The notes below the pieces were generated by a model. The model was not told where the DNA came from. It did no database searches and saw only the letters and a program-made list of their open reading frames with translations. From Nemophila menziesii (Eukaryota > Streptophyta > Magnoliopsida > Boraginales > Hydrophyllaceae), in assembly GCA_029959085.1 (NCBI GenBank), contig JARWIR010000031.1:3100001-3164000 (forward strand): a stretch of DNA of 64,000 bases. The letters are read 5' to 3'. The first letter of the stretch is position 1, and each line of letters starts with the position of its first letter. Shown here piece after piece: positions 1-13,049 of this stretch. The translations under genes and the position numbers were made by a program.

Positions 1-385
1 CAATAATATATGATCAACATAAATTGTCCTTCATTATAAACATGTATTCTCCTTTATATAGATTTTCGATTCTTGTTATGTTAAATAGATGTTCTTTTTT
101 ATTCTAAATGTTAAATAAATCGTGTACACAAGCTAGGAGCGTGTACTAAAGAATGAAGAAATTGAATATTAATTTTATCATCTGGATTTTTTAAAACATG
201 CTCTAAATTTAGTAATTATTGAAAAAAAATTGAATATTAATTTTAACAACTTCATTCTTTAGTACACACTCACGATTATTTGACATTCAAACAAAAAAAG
301 GATTTATTTAACATGAGAAGAATTGGAAATGTATATAAAGGAGAATATATATTTATAATAAAGAACGATTTATGTTGATCATATA
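1..385. repeat. Fold-back MITE-like element, probably cut by the window edge
   Basis: The first about 80 bases (TAATATATGATCAACATAAA onward) reappear as the reverse complement at about 305-385. Further in, the arms pair again: GTGTACTAAAGAATGAAG at about 141-158 against its complement near 253-270. The element is therefore almost one long imperfect hairpin with no coding capacity. The left end is at or before base 1, so I could not establish a target-site duplication or a superfamily. Confidence 0.7.
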
Positions 386-3009
386 TTACATTTCTTTATT
401 TGGATAAAACATAATATTTTAAATTATGTTATATGTGTAGTTATAAAAATTTCACTAAATATAATATTCTTTTCTGCCATAAGGTTTATGTAAATCATTT
501 TTTTAGATTTTTTTATTATATTTAGTGGCCTGGGCATGAGATCTAACAATCTCAGAACTAGACACAATTGAATTGAACTTACAAGTTGTTGATAATCGCT
601 AGATAGTTTCTGAACAAAGCGATTGCAGTCATCATATCCCATTTTCTTATAGCATTTTTATCTTCTGGTCCAAAAGATGGAAATTATTTAAAAATAAAAT
701 AGATTAATGATATATCTCCAAGTAAAATAAATTATTAAATATTTCTTTAAAAAGATTTAAAAAATATTGTAAAGTGACATTTTATTATATTAATATCACA
801 AAGTAGAAGTATAAGAATTAAAAAAATAATGTAGAGATTTTACCAAATAATCGAGACTTTGAAAAGCAAGTTTCAAATATATGAACGATTTGATTAAATT
901 TTTTTGAAATATTAACTTAAAAAGTATTTTTAAATCGATAATCTTCAAAAAATGAGGTTAAGAAAAAAGATGGAGATGAGTGTAGATAAAATCTTATTAA
1001 TCTTAGGTGAAATTTAAAGTGGTCTATTTGTTAATTATTTATAGTGATTGTTTGACAACTATTCGAAATCTAAATTTTAAAACAAAAATAATAGTCGAAA
1101 GTTGACCAATGGTAATATCCGTATCTTTCATCAATTACATAATTAAACATATTGGTTTAATTGATATTCTACCAATTTTCAAAAGTGAAAATATTAATGT
1201 ATTGAACCGAATTAATTACCCCATCAATGGTCAACGATAACAACAATGGCTTATTTATTGTCGTTTGTCGATTTTGTTAATAGTTTAAAGTGGTAATGAT
1301 CTAACAAACTATAAATAATAAAAATAAAACACTTTTACTCCTAAATTGTTAGTCTAAAATTTATATTTTGGTTGATGATAGGTGACATAACAATACATCT
1401 TGAACAGTCTTATGATAAAACCAAGATTGTTAAAACCAAAAACCTGTTGTTTGATTAGCCATTACTCTCTTACTCACCTCCTTCATGATACCACTTGACG
1501 AGTGCGTAATAATTTGAATGATATCTTTATCCCCTACTTATTCAATAACTTTATTGCATATCATCACCATCTCATCGACTTTCACAACTGAACTTGAAAT
1601 CATGAATGTTCTACAACATAAATGTTCTTTATTACTCAGTGAACTTATTGATTACTCGATAAATTTACGGAGCATGAGTATTGTTCTACAACATGAATGT
1701 TCTAGACTGATTTATTGAGTACTAATGTTTTTAATGAGTCTTATGTGATTTTCTGAGATAACAATTAATTCATAATAATTTAGCATAAATCATTGTGTAC
1801 TAACGCAAAATTACTGGGGACTAATACAAAATCACCAAATATTCAGAATCCTAAATAGTCTCTGTTGATTAATGAGTAGTAATGCAAAATCACTGAGTAG
1901 TAATACAAAATCGCAGAGTATTACATAAAACAGTTGACCGTTCTTTAGGGAAATTATATAGTTGACGAAACTTCATAAACTCGAGACATATTAAAGCTTC
2001 ATGAGTGGATATGCGATGTTTCATAAACTCGAAGGTACATATCTTCACGGTTGCGGCTTGAAACCTTCCGTGAAACTTCATAAACTCAAAGCTACAGAAT
2101 ATTGAACACGAAATGTTTCAAAAATCTTTGTAAATGGCAATTATTCTTGAACGACAAATAGAAGGGAGGAGAGAGTTATGTGTAGAGAAAATGTAATGTG
2201 TAATAAAAATGTATTTTTCAGATTACATATACCCTAAGCGTTATTTTTTACCCATAATATGTTAAAGGCTCCTTTAAAGAAAAATATATTCAAACATTCC
2301 ATATTAGATACAAATATAGCCTATAAGAACCCATAAGAAATTCATACAAAAATAAAAGGTCTCTCATAAGAGATATATTTGTAAAGTCTTATAGAGGAGG
2401 GAAAAAGATTTTTTCTAGAGTTGAATATTCAAAAAATGACTAAAATACTATCAAATAAAGCCAAACTCACATAAATACAAAAAAAAGTTTCAAAATAAAC
2501 ATTTATCAATATAGGGAGTTACATTGAGTAACTTTAACAAATACATCTGATTTACACACCATCCTTGATGTGCCATCACCATCACCGTTGTCGGTGAAGA
2601 CAATGAGTTATACTTAGTGTTTAAAAACTAAAGTCACCGCTAGTGGAGAAACTGTACATGTTTAGTGTGTCACACCAAGCATATTTTAAAACTAAGTTTA
2701 CTCAAATTTCTATACTTTACATCCATAACAACCAACACCAACAATTTTAACACAAGAGGTAGTTTATCTACTTAATATACAACACTAAAACTCTAAAAAA
2801 TTACGTTAGCCTCTAAGAAAAAAAAATCTTAGTATCTTTTCAGTCTTGAAGGAAGGATAGATGTGGGAACTTAACGGGAAGGTTCAAGAGCCTTTGGGAT
2901 GAAATCTCTAATAAAAACCTATAATACATTATGGTTATTATAAATTACAAAGATACCTACCACCATATGTTAAATAATTAGTGGAATATACAACATCAAT
3001 CATATTACT
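386..3009. other. AT-rich intergenic DNA with short tandem units
   Basis: No coding region is supported; the small ORFs at 424-642, 1518-1718 and 1890-2081 match nothing I know. Two short repeat clusters stand out. At about 1800-1926 a unit resembling ACTAATACAAAATCACTGAG recurs four or five times. At 1967, about 2018 and 2072 a unit GAAACTTCATAAACTC recurs at 52-54 bp spacing. The rest is featureless AT-rich sequence. The 2500-3009 part could hold eroded downstream exons of the AAA-ATPase relic, but I could not align it. Confidence 0.5.
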
Positions 3010-3029
3010 AGGTTAGCAAGGTAAGTTAC

Positions 3030-4830
3030 AAGCATCAATTCTTTGACTATTAACCTAATAGATGACCACTTTGGGAGGTTGATGTTCATCTCTCGTACAC
3101 TTGGTCAAGTTTAGGATCAATCTGTAAAGCTACAACAAAAAGATGCATAAGGTTTGATCATTTTCAAAATTCATATAATTTTTGTCTTTTCAACGTTAAT
3201 CAAGGAATGTAATAATGAAACTTACATAATTAGATTGTTATGAAATGCCTTCAAAGACTTGATTTCTCAATACTATCACAACAACATTTTGTGTCCCAAA
3301 ATGTTTCCCATTATGGAATCTACAAATTGTGCAATTTATCATAAAATATTGTTTTTGTATTCAAATATTGGGTGATTTAGAAAATCATACAATGAAATTC
3401 AAAAGATAAAACACTCACGGTTTGTGTTAACTTACTAGGCAAGAACAATGTTGCCTCATAAGCAACATCAACATTGGATTAAATTCATCTTGAAACAAGG
3501 TATACAAATTATTATATCTTTATTATGTTTCGTCTATAAATTAGTAATTCATTTAAATTACATCAACGTATATGATACGGATGGCGCATAATTTCCCATT
3601 ATTTCAAAATTCGAGTAGCATTGTTTTCCCGTACCAGGACGTCAAAAGAGTAGTATAATTCGACAAGGCTTTAGAAGTCTACTATTAAAGAGCTTTATTA
3701 TTTGAAGACGAATAATCACCAGCTACATAATGGTCTCCTTAATCTCATCCAAGGCCCCTATATATGAAAGTGTATCTTCTTCGGCAGGTATAACCTCCCT
3801 TCTTATGCGTTTTTGATACGCATCATCATGACTTTCCTATATCATCACAATACATTATGTCAAGAAAAGTCAAATATGGTAATGAAGATGTATCATTGTG
3901 CTTCGTGAAAGATAACTTACAAAACACTTTGATAGATTTTTAGTTTCATTCGCATTATTCATCTCCTAAAAAGATATCGAAAAAGATATATAAAACTATT
4001 ATTTAATAATTGAGGGGCAGAAAGAAAAACGATCACATCAGATTTTACAGTGGTCGTATGAAAACATTTTCATCAAACACAATGTGCTTGAAAGGAGAGA
4101 TAATAAAAAATAAAGGATTAATAAATATCACTAAGATTAAAAATAAACATTCCTGAATGGAAATAACATTATTTAGAGTTGATGCAACTTGTAACTATCA
4201 AATCCTCTCTTGTTGGACGAATTGATAAAGAGTCGAGGAAGCTAGATACCTGATCCAAAATCATCTAGAAATAAACAAGGGAATAATAGTCATATTCATA
4301 ATCTTAAAACTTCAATTTAGTATATCTGAGATAGATTTACGTTACTACTTCTTTTCTTGCAACATTGTGCAGCTGTTCATGAAAAGGAATAATAAGTTTC
4401 GATACACAAGTATATGATAGAAGGTAAATATGAAATTCAAACAATACATACCCTTATCGAGAAATCACTCAAATCCAATAATAACAATTGGAATCGCAAA
4501 TGATGTGCGAGAGCTTGTGCTAGACATTGCAGGTAAGGTTCTGCAAAATAAGAAAAATTATAACTATAGAGCTCAAAACATGAATAGTCACTCATACTGA
4601 CAATGTTTGAAGTAAGAATAGAAATACCATCTGGACCAAGGATCATAATAGGTATGATTGCAGGAGAATAATGTTTTGTGTCTCAATGATAGAGGAAAAT
4701 ATATGAAAGTATTCTCCATCAATATTCGAGCTCTAGAGCTCCATCTTGATTTGATAACCCTACCCTCAACGCAATTTCCTTTTGTTCTTAAACTACATGG
4801 TATGAAAAAATTTCGATGTCTGAGAGTTGT
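3030..4830 (-). pseudogene. AAA-type ATPase pseudogene (DAA1-like plant family)
   Basis: Reading the minus strand, blocks of a plant nuclear-encoded AAA ATPase (the DAA1 / At4g28000-type family, from memory) occur in the expected order. About 4715-4830 resembles the FPYYLSE region, with stops. 4610-4680 reads SPAIIPIMILGP. After an intron ending TTTTGCAG, 4452-4540 reads AEPYLQCLAQALAHH and LLLLDLSDFSI. About 4190-4265 reads VSSFLDSLSIRPTREDL. About 3590-3835 reads KRIRREVIPAEE, IGALDEIKE, LLKPCR and a damaged Walker A, PGTGKQ in place of PPGTGKT. 3228-3323 reads VDSIMG and, after exactly the family's spacing, EIKSLKAFH. About 3030-3140 retains REMNINLP, matching the RRIMVGLP region. In-frame stops occur in several blocks and the ATP-binding lysine context is altered, so it cannot encode a working ATPase. 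Introns are still recognisable, so it is a decayed gene and not a processed copy. Order and spacing support the family; the exact orthologue is uncertain. Confidence 0.7.
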
Positions 4831-5297
4831 ATTTTATGAATAAAAGGTTTGTAAGAGGGGCAAACTGAATGGAGATTGAAATACAAAATGGCTCTAACTG
4901 AGGTGGGAGAGGAATTTATCTACATTACACTCTAGTTTGACTAAAATTATTAATTCAATTATTACGTCTCTTTATTAAAAAAAAAAACAAAAGACTTCTC
5001 CGCTCAATGATTATATCCATGCATTTCATATAATTTTTTTTAAATTTAGATAAATAAGTCACTACTCACAAATCAATATCAAATTCTATCCAATTCTATA
5101 CATTAAATTTTTGAATGAGAAAGATGGGAAAATTCGTGCTCCACTAATTATTCTTAAAATACAAACATCCATGTCTTTATATGAGTTGATAACTTATTAT
5201 TTATCATCCCAAATATTCATTTGAATTGACACATATATAAGTAAACTCAATTTTTAAGCTATTAAGCTGAAGTAGTCCAAATTATGCTAGTGCACTA
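4831..5297. other. AT-rich spacer
   Basis: Nothing recognisable. It may include upstream parts of the ATPase relic and lies against the broken left end of element A. A palindrome GCTAGTGCACTAG sits close to the breakpoint (about 5286), and a similar GCTAGTGCAC recurs near 5438 inside the LTR fragment. Confidence 0.4.
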
Positions 5298-6069
5298 GTT
5301 TCGGTTTTGAATATGTATAATATTTTAATTCTATTTCCTTCTATCTAGGTTTGTTTGGGGAAACCCTTTTTAAATTGATTCTAGCTTCTTAACCTTTATA
5401 TTTGCTGTATGTTCTTTAATTTATTGACCGTAATTATTGCTAGTGCACGAGTAGAGACTACGCCAATAATAGTAGTTAGATGGTCACCTGGGAAGGGGTT
5501 TCTAATTATTGAAGCACCACATAAACGTCTAGTGTGTGGTAGTGATCCAGAAGGGCTTGCCTAAGTAGATATTCATTAGGGTTTGAGATTTAACCACCCA
5601 TTATTGCGTAGGGTCCCCTTACCCAAGTCACTTGGTAATTGTTAGGTCGCCACCTAAGTCCACCCATAAGGGGGTTAGAAGGAATATAGAATCCTGGCTA
5701 CTTACTTTAAGAGCTTGAATCACCCTTATTAACTAATAGAATTAATAGGAAGATACGTGCATACAAGCAATCCTATGTTATACTTCTCATCTTATTCTTA
5801 CATATTTTATTTTATTGTCTTTAGTTTAATTAATCATTATTTCCTCAATTCATTCATATTTACTTTTCTTATCTTTAATTCATTGAGCTATTTATTACTA
5901 CACTTTCTTGTGATTCATTCGTATAAAACACTATGTCCTTGAGAACGAATCTGAACTTATCATTAGAACTTTTGTTCGACTTGTTATAATTGCAGTGACC
6001 AACGTGGAAGTGAGAGTGATTATTTTTATTTATTTTATCTATTATTTTATCACACTTTTCACACCACCA
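5298..6069 (+). repeat. Element A 5' LTR, 3'-terminal half only
   Basis: From about 5298 the sequence aligns with the second half of B's LTR (from about 21830). Shared blocks include TAGTAGTTAGATGGTCAC, the ACCACATAA..CGTCTAGTGTG segment and the ending CACACCA before the primer-binding site. The first about 750 bp, including the terminal hairpin and TATA box, are missing, so A has no promoter of its own here. Confidence 0.75.
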
Positions 6070-6075
6070 AGTTTT

Positions 6076-6093
6076 TGTCGCCGCTGCTGGGGA
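6076..6093 (+). other. Primer-binding site of element A (tRNA-Asp type)
   Basis: TGTCGCCGCTGCTGGGGA lies 6 bases after the LTR end. It differs at three positions from TGGCGCCGTTGCCGGGGA, the complement of the 3' end of plant tRNA-Asp, which I recall as the primer for Athila-group elements. Confidence 0.75.
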
Positions 6094-6193
6094 CTTGTGT
6101 CACGTTAGCGTGTGGCTTTAATTTTTAGTGTAGTAGTGTTTAGTTATTTTTTTAGATTTTCTCTTTTTTTTTGTCTCTTTCAAGTTCTAGTGT
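6094..6193 (+). other. Element A leader
   Basis: Short untranslated leader between the primer-binding site and the gag ATG, shortened compared with B and H. T-rich, no feature seen. Confidence 0.5.
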
Positions 6194-7951
6194 ATGCTCG
6201 AGAATCCTGAACGTGAATTCACGGCTTAAAACAAACGCTTAAGAGAAGAGAGAGAACAAAGAAAACCATTAGGTTATCGTCCTCTAGTGATCCAGAACAT
6301 TAAATTCAGACACGATACGGGTATGCTCAGTCAATTTGCGAGTTATGGACACTATAGTGGTGCAACAGTTCAAGATCCGATAAGAGCTATTCATATGTTT
6401 ATGCAAATTTGTGATGCCTATAATACTCCTGGCATTACATGCGAGCAACTGTATTGTCATATGTTTACGTTCTCTTTGACTGGAAGTGCTAGTGATTGGC
6501 TAGAGAGACAACCACCAAACACAATTAATACTTTGGATGAACTACAAGACACATTCTTTAACCATTTTTATCCAAAGAGTATGAGATTGAAAGATCAGAT
6601 GGAGCTTGCTAGTTTTTTCCAAGAGAATGATGGAGAAGTAAGAGACGCATGGACAAGGTTTCAACAGAAGTTAGCTAGATGTCCACTCCATGTTTATACC
6701 CCATATTTAAAGTTAGATATTCTTTATAAATATATTAATACATAAAGTAAACTAAGGGTAGATAATCTTGGAAGAGGAGGATTTGTGTCCATGGATCCTA
6801 CAGAATATGCAGAAGGTATGGAACGTATTATAGAAACAGAAAGGAGTTGGCCAATGTCGCGAGCTCCTATTAAAAATATTAAAGGCACGCTTCATTAAGT
6901 AGAGAAATTGCTCAATCAGCTAAGTTAACAATATTATAGAATCAAGTCAAAGAGATAAAGCTTGAGATGCAACAAAAACGTCAAAATTTAGCTGCAATAA
7001 ATGTAGTGCAAGAAGCACGAGGTTGTCCACATTGTGAGGTAGCAAACCATGCATGGGAAGAGTGTGAAGGAAATCCAGCATCTGTTTATTTTATATCTAA
7101 TCGAGGAAATTACTAATTTGGTAATAGAAATCATCCAGGTATGCAGTATTCAAATCCGCAAAGGGCCGCAAATCAAGGTAATTATCAACCTAGTACACAA
7201 AACAACACTTACCAACCGAGAGGTCAAGGTCCTTATCAAGCAAACCATAATTTTAATATACCAATTCCTCTACAACAACCAGCTAATGATTCTTATACCA
7301 ATACTCTAGCTTAGAAGGATTTACCACGACATCCACAAGAAGGAGTAGATTCAGAGAAGAGATTGCAAACTTTTATGGATCTAGTTACGAACAATATTCA
7401 CTCACATAATGAAAAGTTTAGAGAACAAGAGACCACAATTCAGATCTAGGGCACACAAATAGATCAACTGAAGAAAGTTTTAACTAATATTGTGGAAGCA
7501 AGAGACTTGAAGGTCATTGAAGGAGGTGATGCCAATGTTGGGTTCAAAGCTTGTAAGGCATTTTGCCTTGAAACAAAAAAGAAAGAGGAAGTACCACATT
7601 CTACAGAAATTGTCGTGGAATTACTAGAAATTGAAGAAGAACCAACCAAGTCTAGCCCCGAAGACTCTGAATTTTCTGAAGATGCAGATTCGTCTGAGAC
7701 GTCCAAGTTTATAGATCTTTTCAAATACATGCAAGAAGAGATTAGATCGGTTAATGAGCTCCAAGATAGTAGAGCTAAAGAGAAAGAGGAAGAAGCCTCA
7801 AAAGAGCATAAAGTTAAAGTTTCACCTGCTATGCAAGAAGAGAAAGAAAAAGAGAAGGTGGGCTCGCCACCAATTGATCAAGCAATGCCACCGTCTATTC
7901 CTAATACAAATCTAAAGGTTGACATTGAACTCAAGACATTTTTTGAGGCGT
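6194..7951 (+). pseudogene. Element A gag, first part, broken by a solo LTR
   Basis: Retrotransposon Gag of the Ty3/gypsy Athila type. The ATG at 6194 (MLENPERE) is followed by a stop. From 6287 a 152-residue open stretch carries the capsid-like domain, with landmarks QDPIRAIHMFMQICDAY, ASDWLERQPP, FFNHFYPKSMRLKD and WTRFQQKLARCPLH. After a stop at 6743-6745 the same frame resumes to a CX2CX4HX4C zinc knuckle (CPHCEVANHAWEEC, about 7030-7070), then a Q/N/P-rich stretch and a Glu/Lys-rich linker open at 7492-7974. The linker is cut at 7951 by the solo LTR and resumes at 9518. At least four in-frame stops. The N-terminus is shorter than in H. The frame matches H and B throughout, so this is a relic Gag and not a separate gene. 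Confidence 0.8.
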
Positions 7952-9517
7952 TGGTGGGTCCTTGTGTGTTATAAAATAATGTGCTAAAGTTGAGGACTCA
8001 CAAACCGCAAGTGTACGGTTGTCCAAGTTATGATCCGATAAATCGGGATTCGTTCGCAGGGACGGAATAGGTACAACTCGGATGTGAATCAAATAGTGAA
8101 TTAATTGCAAGTACGGAACGTAAATGATATAATATTTGTTTTGGTTTTCTAGAACTAAGATTCAAGTAAATTAAATGCTAAATTAATTGAACTGAAATGG
8201 GAATAATGCAAGTAAATAGGCTTGACGCAAGAGAAGAAGTGGTACTTGAGTCACGCAAGGGTTTCACCTCAAACCTTTTTAATAAATTCTTTCTATTAAG
8301 GGATGAATTGTTATATCTGTGCTAGTCGGGATTCTAAAGTCTCCTAACCCCCGTCAAGGTGGACTTAGGAGATTTCCTACGATATTATAAACTCTGTTAG
8401 AATGATTACAGCTACTTTCAGATGGTTCAAGTTCTTACCTTATTGGCTATTGGTTAGTCAAACATGTCAAGGTCATTGGCGAATACCAACGAAAATTACC
8501 TAGGTCTGTATCTAAACCCCCCGTCAAGGTGATCAATACGCCACTATATTGAATAGCCTAGATACTAAAATGTTACCCTTAGTTCATGACTCTAAAGATA
8601 ATAATTCAAGCATAAAATAAAAGCCAGCACAAAATAATGAATTCAATTTAAATACTTAAATCCCAAATCGGAAAAACATAAATTAATCTAGTTTGGGTTC
8701 AACCCAATATGCGATTCTCTAGTACAAAGGGAAATTAGCTCGTAACAGAAAGAAAAACTAAATCAAAATTAAATAAACTCATGTTTGATTACAAAAATAA
8801 AAGATAGAAAAACCTAATTAAAGGGTTGAATTGACTGTTGATGGAAGAATTGCTTCTCCAGCTTCAACTTCTTCTCTCCTCTTGCTTCTGACTTTGCTCT
8901 CTGGAGTTTCTGACTTGTGTAAATTTAGTTGTGTGTAAAATAAAAGTCAAGAGGTCTATTTATAAGTTTAAAATCGGACTTGGGCGTTACTTAAGTGAAT
9001 TAGTGGAATATTAAATAGCCCAAGTCCAATCTTCTAACTAAAATCATCTAACTGGTGTGAAGTCCATGGTAAAACGGTTGTAATTTTCTCACATCAGCTC
9101 CAATTGATCCGTTCAAGTTGCTAAATCTTCATAACTCAATAAGGAATAAATCCTCTTCACGACTCAAATGTTGAATCCATGTCTAAGTAGCTCGAAATCT
9201 GCAATTAACATCAGCCTTCCAGATTTGCAGCTTTCCTAATCAACTCTTCCGGATATCTTTTCTCGCCTTTGACTTCTTTACACGATCTAAGACTTTAATT
9301 CTCGATTCCTCTCCTTGCTAGCATCTATGGACCTACAAACTTTGCACTAAAACAACCTATTTAACGTCCAAAAGCTTAATAAATGAAAAATTCTAAAATC
9401 CAAGGTAGGAAAATGAAATATAACAAATTAATCCTAAAAGTCTATCATATTAGTCAAATAATCACCTAAAATGATGTCTCCTAAGGGCATATAATTAGAA
9501 CAAAAAGGGAGACATCA
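7952..9517 (-). repeat. Solo LTR inserted in element A gag
   Basis: 1566 bp bounded by TGGTGGGTCC and GGAGACATCA in window orientation, i.e. a minus-strand LTR starting TGATGTCTCC. Five-base duplications flank it: GGCGT (7947-7951) and GGCGC (9518-9522), one mismatch. A's coding sequence continues directly on the far side, so the internal region was lost by LTR-LTR recombination. The LTR resembles those of F and C. ORFs inside it are not coding. Confidence 0.9.
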
Positions 9518-10189
9518 GGCGCATAGTCCAAAATATATCAACGCCCAAATGCTTGAGATTGCGAAGAAAGGGCTTACACCGCAACAAGTTTTTATGCAAG
9601 TTATTCCAGAGAAAGAAGCGAGTGTAGAAGCCAGTAAAGAGATTGTGGCTCATACTGGGAGCGTCTCAAGAAGAGTAGAGAAGGAGTTACCAGTCAAACT
9701 CAAAGATCTAGGAAGCTTTAATCTTCCTATTCAAATAAGTGGTATGATCAAGGTGAAAGCCATGTTTGATGTGAGTTCGAGTGTGAATCATATGACCAAG
9801 TCTGTGTTCAATAGGCTTAGACTCAAGAAGGTGGAAAAACCTCCCGTGAATCTACAATTTGCGGATAGTTCAGTGACAAAAACATGGGTAGTAGTGGAGG
9901 ACGTTCATGTCCAATAAGTAATATCACCATCCCTACTGATTTTGTTATTCTTGATTATGGTGCAGATAAGTAGGTTCCAACTATACTTGGAAGGCCATTT
10001 TTTGCCACAAGTCAAAGCATCATCAACTTCCAGGAGGGAACGGCTACCCTCCGTGCTAAAAACATATCTAAGGTATTCTATGTCTGGGGTAAGAAACCAA
10101 GGAAGTTGGATCCCGCAGTTCCTATCATCCACACGATTGCAAAGTATAGAGTCCTAGAAAAAATCCACGCAAATCCTGTGGATACTAGA
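9518..10189 (+). pseudogene. Element A protease region, second part
   Basis: Continuation of the gag-protease frame after the solo LTR. It reads INAQMLEIAKKGLTPQQVF, then LKDLGSFNLPIQISG and the retropepsin-like core. The catalytic segment, DVGSG in H, reads DVSSS here, so the glycine after the catalytic aspartate is lost. QFADSSVTKTW and VEDVHVQ follow, then a stop at about 9915. The sequence can still be read past it (ILGRPFFATSQS equivalent around 9990-10020) up to the insertion of C after CTAGA at 10185-10189. Enzymatically dead. The rest of the frame reappears at 17148. Confidence 0.75.
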
Positions 10190-11716
10190 TGGTGGGTCCT
10201 GGTGTGTTATAAAATTAAACACCGAAATAAAGGAACCACAATACCGCAAGTGTACGGTTGTCCAAGTAATACTCGGATAAATCGGGTTTCGTTCTCAGGG
10301 ATTGGACTGGTCTAACCCAAGTGTTCAATAAATAAGTAGTAGTAATTGCAATTACAGAAAAAAAAAGATAAAAGATATTTATTTGGTTTTGAGTTATTAA
10401 ACTACTAGACGCAAATAAACAAGCTGCTGAAAATAAATACTAAAATATAAGACGCGGATATGTGCTATACTTGAGTCTCGCTAGGGAATCACCTAAACTT
10501 ACGTAATTAATGCTTTTGTTAAGGGCAGAATTGATAGTCGGGACTCTAATGTCTCCTAGCCCCCGTCAGGGTGGACCTAGGAGTTATCCTAAAGTACTAT
10601 AAACCCCTATATGGGCGAATATGCCTCTTTGGCTATGTAATTAGTTAAGCCTGTTGGTCAATAACGGACATTACACGGATATTACCTAAGTCTGTAATCA
10701 ACCCCCCCTGTCGGATGATCACTTCGCCACTAAAGTGAATAGCCCAATTACTAAATTATATTTCTAATTACCTAGGTCAGAAATAGTAAATAGAACAAAA
10801 TAACATCCAATATAAAATACCCAATTCAAATTAAACTAGAAACTAATCCCAAATTGAAATACATTAATTAAATAAATTAGGGTTCATCGCATTATACGAT
10901 TATCAAGTAATTAAGGTTTAGCTCATAATTGAAATAAGAACAATAAAGAAATTAATAATATACATGTTCCTAATAACATAATAAAATAAGAACCTAGATA
11001 GAGGAATTGACTTGAGCTGTTGTTGGAGAAAAAGGATTCTCCAGCTCCTGCTCTTGCTTCCGCCTCTTGAATCTTTGTAAGGATGATTTAATATGAAGAT
11101 TTAATGAGAGGTGCTGAATAATGAGGTCTAAAGGAGCTTATATAGTGCTAAAAAATGGGTTAGGGCTTAGGATAAGAGGATTAGGTCAAATTATAAAAAG
11201 CCCAAACCCATCTTCTCTTTCAATTCCCGTAACGAGTGTGCAGTCTTTGGTAAAACGGCTTTAACTTTTGCATAACAACTCCAAATGGGCTGATTCAACT
11301 TGGAGAATCTTCTGAACTCATTGGGCTATCAAACCATGTTTCATGGCCTAAGGATAAATCTGCTCCTAATTATCCCAAAAACAGCAATCTTTAACAGCCT
11401 TTCATATCTGCAACTTCTTTAATTAAGTTCTTGGAAATTCTTTTGTTTCCTTTAGCTCCTCCACTCAATATAAGACTTTAATTCTCACTTCTCCTCCTTG
11501 TAGTGGTTCTTCATGAATTCATAAACCTACTAACTTTGCACTAAAACAAGCAAATTAACGCACAAAAGCTATAAAAATGCAAACAGTTTAATTCCAAGGG
11601 GAGAAAGTGTAGTATGACGAAATAAGCATAAAAGTCTATCAAATAAGTCAAATATTCACATAAAATGATGTCTTCTAAGGGATGATATTTATAACAAATA
11701 GGTAGAATCTAGTAAA
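10190..11716 (-). repeat. Element C 3' LTR
   Basis: Begins TGGTGGGTCC at the CTAGA duplication. The internal end is eroded: where the partner LTR has GGGAGACATCA, this copy has GGTAGAATCTA near 11701-11711, so the boundary is approximate. The terminal hairpin is therefore broken in this copy only. Confidence 0.8.
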
Positions 11717-13049
11717 TACACCCAAAGCACAACTTAAATCAAATCTCATATAGTAAGATCTATGAATTAATATACACATACACATGTCATGCACAATCAA
11801 ACACAAAATAATATCAAGCCAAAATTAATTTCACAATGCTAGAAAGTTACGCTTGTTACTTATCTCAAGATGGTGGCTATAGGGTGTTCATCGATCCTTA
11901 ATTGATTTGAACGCTCCACTTAGAATACTCCCTATTAGCTGAATCACAGACTCACTATGTATCTATAAATCATGAGGACTTTACGGTCTTAATATAGGCT
12001 TAGGGACGGTATGGTATGTATATTTGGTAAATTTGAAGTGAGCTTTGGCTCTCTCCTCACTTACCATCAACAAACTGTCCATGAGCTCGAGTTTACACTC
12101 GAATATGTTCTCACTCAACCAATTTGATGCGCTAATTTAGCGTCCCCAGATTAACCCAATAAGCACTAAAGATGACTACATAAAAATTTCCTCTTTGCCA
12201 GTCAAAATATATATGCTTTTCATATGAAATTTCTTGTTTCTTTTCTTTTGTGTTTCTATGACTCTCTTTTTGATGTTGAGATATCATGCTATTTTTTTTC
12301 ATAAATTTTTTCTTTTCATATATTTTTTTTCATTTACTCTTACCCCGCAAAGGGTTACAATATAATAAACCTGTGAATCATCATCAGAATATAGAGCACA
12401 ATTGATAAGCTCAAAAATTCCAACCCAATAATATTTCCAATAATAGTGGACCCACCACCCCAAAATCAAGCTCAAGACCAGAAGTCTCAGGATCGTGTTT
12501 CAAGTGCGGGTCATATGAAAATGCCTAATAAAGTAAAGGGATATTGGCTTATAATGTGGCGACAAAAGAAAGGCTTAAAGGCTAAAAATGGGGCTAAGAA
12601 GGATATAATTAAATTCATGGATAGAAGGCCAAAAAGGATTCAAATGGCTAACAAAGAACTGCCTCTATCATCTTCCTATTTACACAGCTTGCTTCTAGTT
12701 CACACCTAAGTGGGTCCACTACTCATTCAGATCTCACGTTTTACAAACCACTCATTTTCCTTAAGCACAAGTTTACTTCTTTTGCATTGTTCATTAATTC
12801 TTCCTATCAATTAACTCATGTTTGCATGCAATCAAAGTGCGTTTTACACTAACTCCTAAAGTTACTATTTTCTATCATAAATTCATAAAAAGCATGCTTG
12901 ATTGGGATATTTAAAATACTCTACAATCAAAACATTCCTCAAACTAATTTTCAAAAAGCAGTAAAACACATAAAATTGGGATGAGGCAACGAGCCCCACC
13001 CCAAACTCAAAAGTGAGTCGTGTCCCCACAACTCGAAAAAGACTCAATA
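11717..13049 (-). other. Element C 3' non-coding region
   Basis: Homologous to the non-coding stretches before the 3' LTR in A, B, D and H (for example the ACGGTATGGTA, GCTCTCTCCTCACT and GTTCTCACTCAACC blocks). It contains TTGCGGGGTAAGAGTAAATG-type sequence, the GGTGG..CCACC hairpin near 12448 and the GTGGGGACAC hairpin near 13020. The polypurine tract next to the LTR is not recognisable here. Confidence 0.65.

Noticed and set aside
1800..1926. CRISPR-like array
   Set aside because: Units are degenerate, spacers absent and the organism is a plant. These are simple tandem repeats.
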